Shown: in pieces, positions 33,550 to 42,941 of the stretch
How the letters are laid out: every line of letters begins with the position of its first letter
Numbering within the stretch: position 1 is the first letter of the stretch
NCBI GenBank assembly: GCA_902528135.1
Contig: CABZRS010000007.1
Location: 1 to 50,188 of the forward strand
DNA from: an uncultured Pelagibacteraceae bacterium
GTDB lineage: Bacteria; Pseudomonadota; Alphaproteobacteria; Pelagibacterales; Pelagibacteraceae
Length of the DNA: 50,188 bases
Direction of reading: 5' to 3'
Program-made: the position numbers and the translations under genes
The notes under the pieces: generated by a model
What the model was told of the DNA's origin: nothing
The model's input: the letters and a program-made list of their open reading frames with translations, nothing else
The model's database searches: none

Positions 33550-33625
33550 TGGTGCCCCCGCACGGATTCGAACCGCGGACCTATTGATTACAAATCAATT
33601 GCTCTACCAACTGAGCTACAAGGGC
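33550..33625 (-). tRNA. tRNA-Thr (anticodon TGT)
   Basis: A 76-base tRNA read on the minus strand with CCA encoded. Acceptor GCCCTTG pairs with CGGGGGC (two G-U pairs), the D arm is AGCTCAGTTGGTAGAGC, the anticodon stem ATTGA/TCAAT closes loop TTTGTAA (anticodon TGT, reads ACA), and the T loop is TTCGAAT. It follows rlmB on the same strand. Confidence 0.97.
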
Positions 33626-33666
33626 ATGATGGGTTTTTTAATGGTATTTAATATATTATCAAGAAA

Positions 33667-34404
33667 TTATTTTTGTTGATTTATATGATGAAAAACTATT
33701 GCAGCGCTATTAGATATATTTAAACTTTCAATATTTTTGTTAATATTAATCTTTACTGAAAAGTCTGTATACTTTTCTGTATGTTTATTTAAACCATGTC
33801 CCTCTGAACCAAAAAGTAAAATATTATTTCCACTCCACTTAACATCAGTAAAATTTTTGTCACTATTAGCTGTAAAGGCATAAACCCAAAAATTTTTATC
33901 TCTTAAATATTTTAAAGTTGTATTTATATTCGATACTTGAAAAACATTTAAATACTCTACACATCCACTAGCTGATTTATACAATAATTTACTTTCACTT
34001 GGAAAATGTCTTTCTTTTACAATAAGTCCATCAATATTAAATGAAGCTGCACTTCTAATTAATGAACCAATATTTCTTGGATCAGTAACCTCATCCAAAC
34101 AAACAAATGTTAAATTTTTTTTGTCTTTAATAAAGTCTTTTATTTCAAGATTTTCTAAATGTTCTATTTCAGCAACATAACCCTGATGCAATATATCTTC
34201 GCTTCTACAGTATTTATCTAATTCTTTTTTAGTTTTAAAAAAAACTTTTACATCTTTTAATAAATTTTTATGAGGGTTTTGTTTGTGAATATTTTTTTTA
34301 CTTTCCTCAGTTAGGAATATCTTGAGCACTCTTCTTTCCGGGTTCTTTAAAGCTCCAAATACAGCATGACGTCCAGCTATAAAAAAAGATGATTTTTGAG
34401 TCAT
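33667..34404 (-). CDS. rlmB: 23S rRNA (guanosine-2'-O-)-methyltransferase RlmB
   Basis: A 245-residue TrmH-family SPOUT methyltransferase; RlmB methylates G2251 in the peptidyl-transferase P loop. Seen: the N-terminal substrate domain begins FIAGRHAVFGALKNPERRV, typical of RlmB. The catalytic domain has CLDEVTDPRNIGSLIRSAASF with the conserved Asn-Arg, ILLFGSEGHGLNKH and NISNSAAIVFHHI, forming the trefoil-knot SAM site. TrmH-type tRNA enzymes are less likely because of the N-terminal domain. It is upstream of tRNA-Thr on the minus strand and divergent from the tRNA-Tyr/tuf block. Confidence 0.9.
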   Translation of the reverse strand: MTQKSSFFIAGRHAVFGALKNPERRVLKIFLTEESKKNIHKQNPHKNLLKDVKVFFKTKKELDKYCRSEDILHQGYVAEIEHLENLEIKDFIKDKKNLTFVCLDEVTDPRNIGSLIRSAASFNIDGLIVKERHFPSESKLLYKSASGCVEYLNVFQVSNINTTLKYLRDKNFWVYAFTANSDKNFTDVKWSGNNILLFGSEGHGLNKHTEKYTDFSVKININKNIESLNISNSAAIVFHHINQQK

Positions 34405-34454
34405 ATTTTATGAATTTACAAGGTTTTTACACTATTTTTTCTGAAATTCACGTA

Positions 34455-34482
34455 TTGCATTTGTACAATAAAAATATATAAA
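34455..34482 (+). promoter_or_regulatory. Promoter of the tRNA-Tyr/tRNA-Gly/tuf unit
   Basis: TTGCAT (34455-34460), a 16-base spacer and TATAAA (34477-34482) give a good promoter, with initiation near 34489. The leader before tRNA-Tyr is about 45 bases and holds a small hairpin. No other convincing promoter is seen until the rpoC-rpsL gap, so this may drive the whole tuf-rpoBC cluster. Confidence 0.55.
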
Positions 34483-34512
34483 ACGCATGTTGTTTAAAGC
34501 TTTATTGAACAT

Positions 34513-34526
34513 GGGGACGCTTCCCC
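34513..34526 (+). other. Leader hairpin upstream of tRNA-Tyr
   Basis: GGGGA (34513-34517), loop CGCT and TCCCC (34522-34526) form a five-bp GC-rich stem. It is conspicuous in AT-rich DNA and lies 10 bases before the tRNA. It may guide RNase P processing or keep the G-rich tRNA acceptor strand (GGAGGGG) from mispairing. This is inference. Confidence 0.4.
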
Positions 34527-34535
34527 TGCTATTAG

Positions 34536-34621
<86 letters not shown>

Positions 34622-34663
34622 TTCAATAAAAATTTAAATAATTTAGGAGTATACTTGGGTGAT

Positions 34664-34737
34664 GCGGGTGTAGTTCAATGGTAGAACGCTAGCCTTCCAA
34701 GCTGGATGTAAGGGTTCGATTCCCTTTACCCGCTCCA
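34664..34737 (+). tRNA. tRNA-Gly (anticodon TCC)
   Basis: A 74-base tRNA with CCA encoded. The acceptor stem GCGGGTG pairs with TACCCGC (one G-U), the anticodon stem CTAGC/GCTGG closes loop CTTCCAA (anticodon TCC, reads GGA), the T loop is TTCGATT and the discriminator base is T. It lies 32 bases before tuf, as glyT does before tufB in E. coli (there with thrT between). Confidence 0.97.
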
Positions 34738-34769
34738 AAAATTAAAAAATAAAAAGAGGTAAAAAAGTA

Positions 34770-35960
34770 ATGTCAAAAGAAAAGTTTGTAAGAAATAAAC
34801 CGCACTGCAATATTGGTACTATAGGTCATGTCGACCACGGTAAAACAACATTAACTGCAGCAATAACAAAAGTTTTAGCAGAGTCTGGTGGGGCACAATT
34901 TACTGCCTACGACCAAATTGATAAGGCTCCAGAAGAAAAAGAGAGAGGAATAACAATTTCAACAGCTCACGTAGAATATGAAACTGCAAACAGGCATTAC
35001 GCTCACGTAGATTGTCCAGGACACGCAGACTATGTAAAAAATATGATTACAGGTGCCGCACAAATGGATGGTGCAATTTTAGTTGTAAACGCAGCTGATG
35101 GCCCTATGCCTCAAACAAGAGAACACATTCTTCTAGCTCGTCAAGTCGGCGTTCCTGCAATCGTTGTTTATCTAAATAAAGTAGATCAGGTTGACGACAA
35201 AGAAATGATAGACTTAGTTGAGGAAGAAATAAAAGATTTATTAACATCTTATAAATTCCCCGGAGACAAAACTCCAATTGTTAAAGGTTCAGCTTTAGCA
35301 GCAGTCGAAGGAAAAGATGAAGCAATTGGCAAAAACTCAATAATGGAATTAATGAAAGCTGTAGATGAATTTATTCCACAACCGGATAGACCTAAAGATA
35401 AAGATTTCTTGATGCCAGTCGAAGATGTATTTTCTATCTCTGGAAGAGGAACTGTAGTAACAGGTAGAGTAGAATCTGGTGTAATTAAAACTGGTGAGGA
35501 AATTGAAATAGTTGGAATCAGAGAAACAAAAAAATCTGTTTGCACTGGAGTAGAAATGTTTAGAAAACTTTTAGACTCAGGTGAGGCAGGTGATAATATA
35601 GGTGCACTTCTTAGAGGTGTTGAGAGAACTGACGTTGAAAGAGGTCAAGTTCTATGTAAGCCTGGATCTATTAAACCACATACTAAGTTTGAAGCTCAAG
35701 CATATGTGTTAAAAAAAGAGGAAGGTGGAAGACACACACCATTTTTTACTAAATACAGACCTCAATTTTACTTTAGAACAACAGATGTTACTGGAGAAGT
35801 TGAATTACCGTCAGGCACAGAGATGGTCATGCCAGGTGACGATGCAAAATTTACAGTAAAACTAATTACACCTATTGCAATGGACGAAAAACTTAATTTT
35901 GCAATAAGAGAAGGTGGTAGAACAGTAGGAGCTGGAGTAGTAACAAAAATTATAGAGTAA
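34770..35960 (+). CDS. tuf: Elongation factor Tu
   Basis: Delivers aminoacyl-tRNA to the ribosome as a GTP complex. Seen: the full 396-residue length, G1 motif GHVDHGKT (residues 19-26), [12 protein letters not shown] (G3 with catalytic His), the NKVD motif near residue 136, and the domain 2/3 sequence ending [13 protein letters not shown] purine-rich AGAGGT ribosome-binding site precedes the ATG. It sits between tRNA-Gly and tRNA-Trp with only seven bases to the latter, so its mRNA 3' end is probably made by tRNA processing. No second tuf is seen after fusA within the window, which ends there. Confidence 0.98.
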   Translation: MSKEKFVRNKPHCNIGTIGHVDHGKTTLTAAITKVLAESGGAQFTAYDQIDKAPEEKERGITISTAHVEYETANRHYAHVDCPGHADYVKNMITGAAQMDGAILVVNAADGPMPQTREHILLARQVGVPAIVVYLNKVDQVDDKEMIDLVEEEIKDLLTSYKFPGDKTPIVKGSALAAVEGKDEAIGKNSIMELMKAVDEFIPQPDRPKDKDFLMPVEDVFSISGRGTVVTGRVESGVIKTGEEIEIVGIRETKKSVCTGVEMFRKLLDSGEAGDNIGALLRGVERTDVERGQVLCKPGSIKPHTKFEAQAYVLKKEEGGRHTPFFTKYRPQFYFRTTDVTGEVELPSGTEMVMPGDDAKFTVKLITPIAMDEKLNFAIREGGRTVGAGVVTKIIE

Positions 35961-35967
35961 ACTCTAT

Positions 35968-36043
35968 AGGAGTGTAGCTCAATTGGTAGAGCGCCGGTCT
36001 CCAAAACCGGAGGTTGGGGGTTCGATTCCCTTCGCTCCTGCCA
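35968..36043 (+). tRNA. tRNA-Trp (anticodon CCA)
   Basis: A 76-base tRNA with the 3' CCA encoded. The acceptor stem AGGAGTG pairs with CGCTCCT, the D arm is AGCTCAATTGGTAGAGC, the anticodon stem CCGGT/ACCGG closes loop CTCCAAA (anticodon CCA), and the T loop is TTCGATT. It lies between tuf and secE, the usual alphaproteobacterial place. Confidence 0.97.
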
Positions 36044-36057
36044 GTTATTAAAACATT

Positions 36058-36249
36058 ATGAAAAACCCTTTAAAATTTATCCAGGATGTAAAACAAGAGG
36101 CTTTTAAGGTGTCTTGGCCCACAGCAAAAGAGACAGTTCAAGGTGCTCTTATGGTATTTGCTATGGCGGTCCTCGCTTCATTATTTTTCTTACTATTAGA
36201 TCAGGTTTTAAAGTTTTTTTTAGAAATTATTCTTAAAGTGAGTATATAA
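36058..36249 (+). CDS. secE: Preprotein translocase subunit SecE
   Basis: The small essential SecYEG subunit. Seen: 63 residues of the single-helix form, with the amphipathic FIQDVKQEAFKVSWPTAKET (residues 7-26, the conserved K-V-x-W-P motif) and one membrane helix near the C terminus (LMVFAMAVLASLFFLLLDQV). The gene starts 14 bases after tRNA-Trp without a Shine-Dalgarno sequence and overlaps nusG by one base. Confidence 0.96.
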   Translation: MKNPLKFIQDVKQEAFKVSWPTAKETVQGALMVFAMAVLASLFFLLLDQVLKFFLEIILKVSI

Positions 36250-36779
36250 TGAAAAATTGGTACATAGTTCAATCTCACTCAAGTTTTGAAAATAAAGTTG
36301 CTCAATTAATTAGAGATGAAGCTGAAAAAGCTAAGATTACAGACAAATTTGAAGAAATTATTGTTCCGACACATGATATCACAGAGGTTAAAAGAGGAAA
36401 AAGAGTACAAAGAAAAAAAAAATATTTTCCAGGATATATTCTCATTAAAAGTGAAATGGATAATAACATCTATCACATGATTAAAAATTTAAAAAAAGTA
36501 AGTGGTTTTCTAGGATCCAAAGGTTCTCCTATACCTGTATCAGATAAAGAAATTGAAAAGATACTTGGACAAATTAAAGATGGAGTAGCGCAACCAAAGT
36601 CCGGAGTTGAGTATAATATTGGAGAAAAAGTTCAGGTCATAGACGGACCATTTGCATCTTTCAATGGATTAGTCGAAGAAATAGATGAAGAGAAATTAAG
36701 ATTAAAGGTTTCTGTTTCAATATTTGGACGACCAACTCCAGTTGATCTAGAATATAACCAAGTAGAAAAGGAAAGCTAA
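36249..36779 (+). CDS. nusG: Transcription termination/antitermination factor NusG
   Basis: Binds RNA polymerase, and links it to Rho or to ribosomal protein S10. Seen: 176 residues with the NGN domain start [37 protein letters not shown], a linker, and the C-terminal KOW domain [20 protein letters not shown]. Length and motif order are normal. Start and stop overlap secE and rplK by one base each. Confidence 0.97.
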   Translation: MKNWYIVQSHSSFENKVAQLIRDEAEKAKITDKFEEIIVPTHDITEVKRGKRVQRKKKYFPGYILIKSEMDNNIYHMIKNLKKVSGFLGSKGSPIPVSDKEIEKILGQIKDGVAQPKSGVEYNIGEKVQVIDGPFASFNGLVEEIDEEKLRLKVSVSIFGRPTPVDLEYNQVEKES

Positions 36780-37207
36780 TGGCAAAAAAAGAAATAAGTG
36801 GATATGTAAAATTACAAATTAAAGGTGGACAAGCAAATCCAGCACCACCAGTTGGTCCTGCTCTTGGTCAAAGAGGAATTAATATTATGGAATTTTGTAA
36901 AACTTTTAATGATAAAACAAAGTCATTCGCTGGAAAACCGGTTCCAGTTATTATTACTGTTTATAAAGATAAAAAGTTTGATTTTGTGATAAAATCACCA
37001 CCGGCATCCCATTTTATAAAAGAGGCGATGAAGTTAAAAAGTGGATCAAAGGAGCCAGGCAGAAGTATAGTAGGTTCTATTTCTAAACAGCAGTTAAAAG
37101 ATATTGCTAAAAAAAAGATGGAGGATTTAAATGCTCACAATATTGATGAAGCCGCAAAAATTATTGCTGGATCAGCTAGATCAATGGGAATAGAGGTGAA
37201 AGATTAA
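36779..37207 (+). CDS. rplK: 50S ribosomal protein L11
   Basis: Forms the GTPase-associated stalk base with 23S rRNA. Seen: 142 residues with [20 protein letters not shown], including the proline-rich hinge, [15 protein letters not shown], and the C-terminal rRNA-binding domain with [20 protein letters not shown]. One-base overlaps with nusG and rplA point to coupled translation. Confidence 0.98.
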   Translation: MAKKEISGYVKLQIKGGQANPAPPVGPALGQRGINIMEFCKTFNDKTKSFAGKPVPVIITVYKDKKFDFVIKSPPASHFIKEAMKLKSGSKEPGRSIVGSISKQQLKDIAKKKMEDLNAHNIDEAAKIIAGSARSMGIEVKD

Positions 37208-37896
37208 TGAAATCAAAAAGATATAAAAAATTGCCAACAAATACTAAAGAACTTCAATCAGAAAAAATAGAGAAAATATTAAGTTCAGTAAAATCAAATT
37301 GTACAACAAAATTCGATGAATCATTAGATTTAAGTTTTAGAATTAACAATAAACAAAAAAAGAATGAAATTAATCTTAGAACAGTTGTAAATTTACCAGG
37401 TGGAACCGGTAAATCTGTGAAGGTTGCTGTAGTTTGTGAAGAAAATAAAATAAATGAAGCAAATGAAGCAAATGCAGATATAGTTGGAGCGGATGACCTA
37501 GTAGAAAAAATTAAAAATGGTGAACTAAATTTTGAAAAACTAATATGCACTCCTTCTATGATGATTAAATTATCAAAATTAGGAAAAGTTTTAGGACCGA
37601 AAGGATTAATGCCTAATCCAAAATTAGGAACAGTAACAAACGAAATTGCCAAAGCAGTTACAGAAGCAAAAGCCGGTCAAGTTGAAATCAGAAATGACAA
37701 AGATGGAAATATTGGTTTAAGTATAGGCAAAAAATCTTTTGAGGATCAAAAAATTATTAAAAATTTCAATGCGGTTCTAGGTGCTTTAGAAAAAGAAAAA
37801 TCTAATTTTGCTATTAAAGGAGATTTAGTAAAACAGGTTTTTATCACTTCTAGTATGGGTGTTTCATACAAGATAAAATTAGAGAAGAGTATATAA
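37207..37896 (+). CDS. rplA: 50S ribosomal protein L1
   Basis: Part of the mobile L1 stalk that helps release deacylated tRNA. In E. coli, L1 also represses its own operon by binding the mRNA leader. Seen: 229 residues with NLPGGTGKSVKVAVV, the signature LGPKGLMPNPKLGTVT (about residues 131-146), EIRNDKDGNIGLSIGKKSF and a C-terminal SSMGVSYKI. No obvious L1-binding leader mimic is visible before rplK, where the genes overlap. Confidence 0.98.
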   Translation: MKSKRYKKLPTNTKELQSEKIEKILSSVKSNCTTKFDESLDLSFRINNKQKKNEINLRTVVNLPGGTGKSVKVAVVCEENKINEANEANADIVGADDLVEKIKNGELNFEKLICTPSMMIKLSKLGKVLGPKGLMPNPKLGTVTNEIAKAVTEAKAGQVEIRNDKDGNIGLSIGKKSFEDQKIIKNFNAVLGALEKEKSNFAIKGDLVKQVFITSSMGVSYKIKLEKSI

Positions 37897-37898
37897 TT

Positions 37899-38408
37899 AT
37901 GATGAACAAAGAACAAAAAAAACAATATATTGATAATATGTCATCTAGCTTTGATAAAATTGAGTCAGTTATTGTAACTCATTACCAAGGATTGACAGTA
38001 ACTCAACTTGATGACCTTAGAAAAAGAATGCGTGAATATGGTATTAAGTTCAAAGTTACAAATAACAGAATTACAAAGTTAGCTTTAGAAAACACAAAGT
38101 GTAAAGAATTATCAAATTTATTTACTGGACCAACTGCAGTGGCATTATCTGAAGACGCAATAACAACAGCAAAAATTTTGACAAAATTTTCAAAAGAAAA
38201 TGAAAATTTGAAAATACTGGGTGGAATCATGGGTACAGACATTTTGGATGTTGCTGGAGTAAAAAATGTTGCGACATTACCATCACTTGATGAGGCAAGA
38301 GCTAAAATAGTAGGTATTTTAAGGTCTCCAGCACAAAAAATTACAAGTATTTTACTTGAACCCGCTTCAAAAATCGCTATTTTAGCGCTCGAAAAATCAA
38401 AAAAATAA
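37899..38408 (+). CDS. rplJ: 50S ribosomal protein L10
   Basis: Anchors L7/L12 dimers to the ribosome stalk. Seen: 169 residues with [44 protein letters not shown] and a long C-terminal helix ([20 protein letters not shown]) that carries the L12-binding sites. Two consecutive Met codons make the start ambiguous by one codon. There are only two bases between rplA and rplJ, so there is no room for the long L10-binding leader found in E. coli. Confidence 0.97.
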   Translation: MMNKEQKKQYIDNMSSSFDKIESVIVTHYQGLTVTQLDDLRKRMREYGIKFKVTNNRITKLALENTKCKELSNLFTGPTAVALSEDAITTAKILTKFSKENENLKILGGIMGTDILDVAGVKNVATLPSLDEARAKIVGILRSPAQKITSILLEPASKIAILALEKSKK

Positions 38409-38428
38409 CTAGGGACAAATTTAACATT

Positions 38429-38800
38429 ATGGCTGACTTAAATAAAATTATAGAAGATTTATCTAGCTTAACTGTTGTAGAGGCAGCAGAGCTTTCAAAA
38501 CAATTAGAGGAAAAGTGGGGTGTAACTGCTGCAGCAGCAGTTGCTGCTCCAACCGCCACAGCTCCAGGCGAAACTGCTGCTGAAGAGAAAGATGAATTCA
38601 CAATTATGTTAACAGCAGCTGGTGATAAGAAAATAAACGTCATTAAAGAAGTAAGAGCTGTGACAGAATTAGGTTTAAAAGAGGCAAAAGATTTAGTTGA
38701 AGGTGCACCTAAAGAAGTAAAGTCAGGTGTTAATAAAAAAGAAGCAGAAGAAATAAAAGCTAAGTTAGAAGCTGCGGGCGCAACAGTAGAACTTAAGTAA
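38429..38800 (+). CDS. rplL: 50S ribosomal protein L7/L12
   Basis: The stalk protein that recruits translation factors. Seen: 123 residues with the N-terminal dimerisation helices, an Ala/Pro-rich hinge (about residues 33-52), and the C-terminal domain with [21 protein letters not shown] and [20 protein letters not shown]. An AGGGA ribosome-binding site precedes the ATG, in line with the higher synthesis needed for this multi-copy protein. Confidence 0.98.
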   Translation: MADLNKIIEDLSSLTVVEAAELSKQLEEKWGVTAAAAVAAPTATAPGETAAEEKDEFTIMLTAAGDKKINVIKEVRAVTELGLKEAKDLVEGAPKEVKSGVNKKEAEEIKAKLEAAGATVELK

Positions 38801-38824
38801 ATATTATTAAGAAAGAATTAGATA

Positions 38825-38841
38825 GCTGAATATTTTTCAGC
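38825..38841 (+). other. Hairpin in the rplL-rpoB gap
   Basis: GCTGAA (38825-38830), TATTT, TTCAGC (38836-38841) form a perfect six-bp stem without a T tract. In E. coli the same gap holds an attenuator and an RNase III site that separate ribosomal-protein and polymerase levels. This hairpin may do a similar job here (inference from position). Confidence 0.45.
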
Positions 38842-38854
38842 AATCAAAACTTAT

Positions 38855-41800
38855 ATGCAATTATCTTTTACTAAAAAAAAAAATATCAGAAAAAGTTTTG
38901 GAAAACTCAAAGAAAGTTTATCAATACCAAATTTAATTGAAGTTCAAAAAAACTCATATAAAGAATTGACTGAATTTAAAGATGATGTTGAACAACATCT
39001 GGTTAAAGGTTTTCATCGTGTATTTAAAAGTATATTTCCTATTGAGGACTTAAATGATAAAGCTACTTTAGAATATGTTTCTTACAGACTAGAAAAACCA
39101 AAATTTGATGTTGATGAATGCATCACAAGAGGACTTACTTATTCTGCTGCTTTAAAATGTACACTAAGATTAGTTGTTTATGAAATAGACCAAGAAAATA
39201 ATACTAAAGATATTTTGTCTGCCAAAGAGCAAGAAGTTTATATGGGTGAAGTTCCTATGATGACTAACAGTGGTACTTTTATAACTAATGGTGTTCAAAG
39301 AGTTGTTGTAAATCAAATGCACAGAAGTCCAGGAGTATTTTTTGATCATGATAAAGGAAAGTCACATGCTAGTGGTAAACTTTTATTTAATTGTAGAGTA
39401 ATACCTAATAGAGGATCATGGTTAGACTTTGAGTTTGATGTTAAGGATTTCCTGTATTTTAGAATTGATAGGAAGAAAAAAATTTTTGTTTCAACATTTT
39501 TACAAGCCTTAGGATTCTCAAAATCAGATATTGTAAATGAATTTTATGAAAAAGAGGTGTTTAGCTATGATTCTAATCAAAAAAAATGGAAAACTAAATT
39601 TGATCCTGAGAATTATAAATCAAAAAATTTTTCAGAGGAAATTATAGACGCTAAAACAAAGAAAACGTTAATTAAAAAAGGGGAGCAAATTAACTTTTTA
39701 ATAGCAAAAAAACTTCAAAACGATGGTTTAAAAGAAATTCTTGTATCAAATGAGTCATTATATGGAAAATATTTGCATGAAGATATATCTATTGACGAAG
39801 ACTCTTTTAAAATAGGAACTGAGCTAAATGAAACTTTAATTCAAAAATTCATAGAAAATAGTTTCAATAATATAAATGTTTCAAAAACTAACTCTATATC
39901 TAAAGGTCCTTACCTTCTACAGACTATTTTAAATGATAAAAACGATAATAAAAATGATGCAATTACTGAAATTTATAAAATCTTAAGACCTGGAGAGCCT
40001 CCAACAATTGAAATAGCAACTCAAATATTTAATAATTTATTTTTTAGCTCTGATAGATACGATTTATCTGACGTTGGACGAGTAAAAATGAACTCTAGAC
40101 TTGATTTAAATTGCTCAGATAAAATTACAATCTTAAGAAATGATGACATTTTAGCAATAATTAAAAAAATGTTAGACCTTAGAGATGGAAAAGATGAAGT
40201 CGATGATATTGATCATCTAGGTAATAGACGAGTAAGGTCAGTAGGAGAACTTGTAGAGAACCAAGCGCGTATAGGTGTCTACAGAATGGAGAGAGCAATT
40301 AAAGAAAAAATGACAACTCTAGATGTAGAGTCGGCCATGCCTCAAGATTTGATAAACGCTAAACCACTAACTATCTCATTAAAAGACTTTTTTGCCACTT
40401 CTCAACTTTCACAATTTATGGATCAGACAAATCCTTTATCAGAAATAACTCATAAAAGAAGAGTATCTGCATTAGGTCCAGGTGGGCTTACAAGGGAAAG
40501 AGCAGGTTTTGAAGTAAGAGACGTTCATCCTACGCATTATGGAAGAATATGTCCGATAGAAACCCCAGAAGGCCCAAATATTGGATTAATAAATAGTCTT
40601 TCAACTTATTCTAAAATTAATAAATATGGTTTTATAGAAAGTCCTTATAAAATAGTTGAGAATGGTGTGGTTCAGGACAAAATTGAGTACCTATCAGCAA
40701 TGGAAGAAACAAAATTTACAATTGCACAAGCAAATTCTCTTCTAGATAAAAATGGAAAGTTTGTTGAAGAATTAGTTTCAAGTAGAGCAAACTTAGATTT
40801 TATTTTATCAAAACCTGAAAATATTGATTATATTGACGTCTCGCCTAAACAGCTTGTATCAGTTGCAGCTTCGTTAATACCTTTTTTGGAAAATGATGAT
40901 GCAAATAGGGCATTGATGGGATCTAATATGATGAGACAAGCAGTTCCTCTCCTTAAACCTGAAGCTCCATTAGTTGGAACAGGAATCGAAAGCGACGTAG
41001 CTCTAGACTCAGGAGTTACGATAGTTGCGAAAAGAGATGGGATTGTCGATAAAATTGATGGTAAAAGAATAGTTATTAAAGCATCAAATGAAAAAGATTA
41101 TTCACAGTCAGGTGTTGATATATATAATTTACAAAAGTTTAAAAGGTCAAATCAAAACACATGTATTAACCAAAAGCCACTTGTTAGAGTAGGAGATAAA
41201 GTTAAGTCTGGAGATATAATTGCTGATGGGCCATCAACAAAAACTGGAGAATTAGCTTTAGGCAAGAATGTCACTGTCGCATTTATGCCATGGCAGGGTT
41301 ACAATTTTGAAGACTCTATTTTGATTTCTGAAAGATGTGTAACAGACGACGTATTTACATCTATTCATATCGAAGAATACGAAGTTATGGCGAGAGACAC
41401 TAAGTTAGGTGAAGAAGATATAACAAGAGATATTCCAAACATTAATGAGGAAGCACTTAAAAATCTTGATGAGTCAGGTGTAGTTTATATAGGAGCTGAA
41501 GTAAAACCAGGAGATATACTTGTTGGGAAAGTAACTCCTAAAGGAGATTCAGCATCTGGTCCTGAAGAAAAACTTCTAAGATCAATATTTGGTGAAAAAG
41601 CAATTGATGTAACAGATACATCTCTTAAGATGCCAAGTGGAAGTGGAGGAATTGTCGTTGACGTTAGAGTATTTAATAGACATGGAATAGAAAAAGATGA
41701 GAGATCAATAACAATTGAAAGAGCTGAAATTGAAAGTGTACAACAAGATAAGAATGTAGAAGAAGAAATTTTAGAGAGAAGTATAAAACAAAGAGCATCC

Positions 41801-42937
41801 TCTATATTAATAAACACTAAATTATCTAAAAAGATCAAAAATTATGATTTAGGCTTAAACTTAAATGAACAAATTATTTTTGATCTTTCTGTATCAGATT
41901 TATTTAAAATAACAGTCGATGATATAAAGAAAACTGAGGCTTTATATCAACTAAGATCACAGTATGAGAATGCAAAAAAGGATATTCAAGATCGATTTGA
42001 AGATAAAGTTCTTAAAATAAGACAGGGAGACGACCTTCTACCGAGTGTTATGAAAATGGTAAAAGTCTTTGTGGCCATAAAAAGAAGGTTAAGACCTGGT
42101 GATAAAATGTCAGGTAGGCATGGAAACAAAGGTGTCGTCAGTAAAATAGTACCTGTGGAAGATATGCCTTACAGAGAGAATGGTAAACCAGTTGATATTG
42201 TTTTAAACCCACTTGGTGTACCTAGTAGGATGAATGTAGGTCAAATATTAGAAACACATTTAGGATGGTCATGTAAAGAACTGGGAGAGCAATTAACAGA
42301 ATTAATAAACCAAAATCAAAAGAAAATTGAAAAAGAAGAAAAAATATCAAAATTCTTAAAATCAGTTTATGGTGATGAAGTATATTCTGAGAACATCGAC
42401 ACATTGACAACAACCGAGTTTAAAGATTTGTGTCAAAATATTCAAAATGGGGTTCCAATTTCAACACCAGTTTTCGATGGAGCTAAGGAAAAAGATGTAA
42501 CTAATATGTTAGATTTAGCAAAATTACCTAACTCAGGTCAAACTACACTTTGGGATGGGAGAACAGGAGAGAAATTCGATAGACCTGTTACAGTTGGAAT
42601 AATTTACATGCTAAAACTTCATCATTTAGTGGAAGATAAAATACACGCAAGATCAACTGGTCCTTACAGCCTTGTTACTCAGCAACCGCTTGGTGGAAAA
42701 GCACAATTAGGAGGACAAAGATTTGGAGAAATGGAGGTATGGGCTTTAGAGGCATATGGTGCATCATATACATTACAAGAAATACTAACTGTTAAATCAG
42801 ATGATGTTGCAGGGAGAGTAAAAGTTTACGAAACAATTGTTAAAGGTGAAGAAAATTTTGAGTCTGGAATACCTGAATCATTCAATGTGTTAGTAAAAGA
42901 AATAAAATCGTTAGCACTAAATGTGGAGTTAAATTAA
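38855..42937 (+). CDS. rpoB: DNA-directed RNA polymerase subunit beta
   Basis: The beta subunit of RNA polymerase, full length at 1360 residues. Seen: the N-terminal [22 protein letters not shown], the rifampicin-binding region [20 protein letters not shown] (from about residue 515) with unaltered Gln, Asp, His and Ser positions, [21 protein letters not shown], the bridge-side [12 protein letters not shown], and [17 protein letters not shown], and a C-terminal [20 protein letters not shown]. The sequence is predicted rifampicin sensitive. It is four bases before rpoC. Confidence 0.98.
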   Translation: MQLSFTKKKNIRKSFGKLKESLSIPNLIEVQKNSYKELTEFKDDVEQHLVKGFHRVFKSIFPIEDLNDKATLEYVSYRLEKPKFDVDECITRGLTYSAALKCTLRLVVYEIDQENNTKDILSAKEQEVYMGEVPMMTNSGTFITNGVQRVVVNQMHRSPGVFFDHDKGKSHASGKLLFNCRVIPNRGSWLDFEFDVKDFLYFRIDRKKKIFVSTFLQALGFSKSDIVNEFYEKEVFSYDSNQKKWKTKFDPENYKSKNFSEEIIDAKTKKTLIKKGEQINFLIAKKLQNDGLKEILVSNESLYGKYLHEDISIDEDSFKIGTELNETLIQKFIENSFNNINVSKTNSISKGPYLLQTILNDKNDNKNDAITEIYKILRPGEPPTIEIATQIFNNLFFSSDRYDLSDVGRVKMNSRLDLNCSDKITILRNDDILAIIKKMLDLRDGKDEVDDIDHLGNRRVRSVGELVENQARIGVYRMERAIKEKMTTLDVESAMPQDLINAKPLTISLKDFFATSQLSQFMDQTNPLSEITHKRRVSALGPGGLTRERAGFEVRDVHPTHYGRICPIETPEGPNIGLINSLSTYSKINKYGFIESPYKIVENGVVQDKIEYLSAMEETKFTIAQANSLLDKNGKFVEELVSSRANLDFILSKPENIDYIDVSPKQLVSVAASLIPFLENDDANRALMGSNMMRQAVPLLKPEAPLVGTGIESDVALDSGVTIVAKRDGIVDKIDGKRIVIKASNEKDYSQSGVDIYNLQKFKRSNQNTCINQKPLVRVGDKVKSGDIIADGPSTKTGELALGKNVTVAFMPWQGYNFEDSILISERCVTDDVFTSIHIEEYEVMARDTKLGEEDITRDIPNINEEALKNLDESGVVYIGAEVKPGDILVGKVTPKGDSASGPEEKLLRSIFGEKAIDVTDTSLKMPSGSGGIVVDVRVFNRHGIEKDERSITIERAEIESVQQDKNVEEEILERSIKQRASSILINTKLSKKIKNYDLGLNLNEQIIFDLSVSDLFKITVDDIKKTEALYQLRSQYENAKKDIQDRFEDKVLKIRQGDDLLPSVMKMVKVFVAIKRRLRPGDKMSGRHGNKGVVSKIVPVEDMPYRENGKPVDIVLNPLGVPSRMNVGQILETHLGWSCKELGEQLTELINQNQKKIEKEEKISKFLKSVYGDEVYSENIDTLTTTEFKDLCQNIQNGVPISTPVFDGAKEKDVTNMLDLAKLPNSGQTTLWDGRTGEKFDRPVTVGIIYMLKLHHLVEDKIHARSTGPYSLVTQQPLGGKAQLGGQRFGEMEVWALEAYGASYTLQEILTVKSDDVAGRVKVYETIVKGEENFESGIPESFNVLVKEIKSLALNVELN

Positions 42938-42941
42938 AAAT

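Noticed and set aside
41485-41838. Minus-strand 117-codon frame inside rpoB
   Set aside because: Antisense shadow; low stop-codon density follows from the codon use of rpoB. The same holds for the frames inside tuf, rplA, rplJ, rplL and rpoC.
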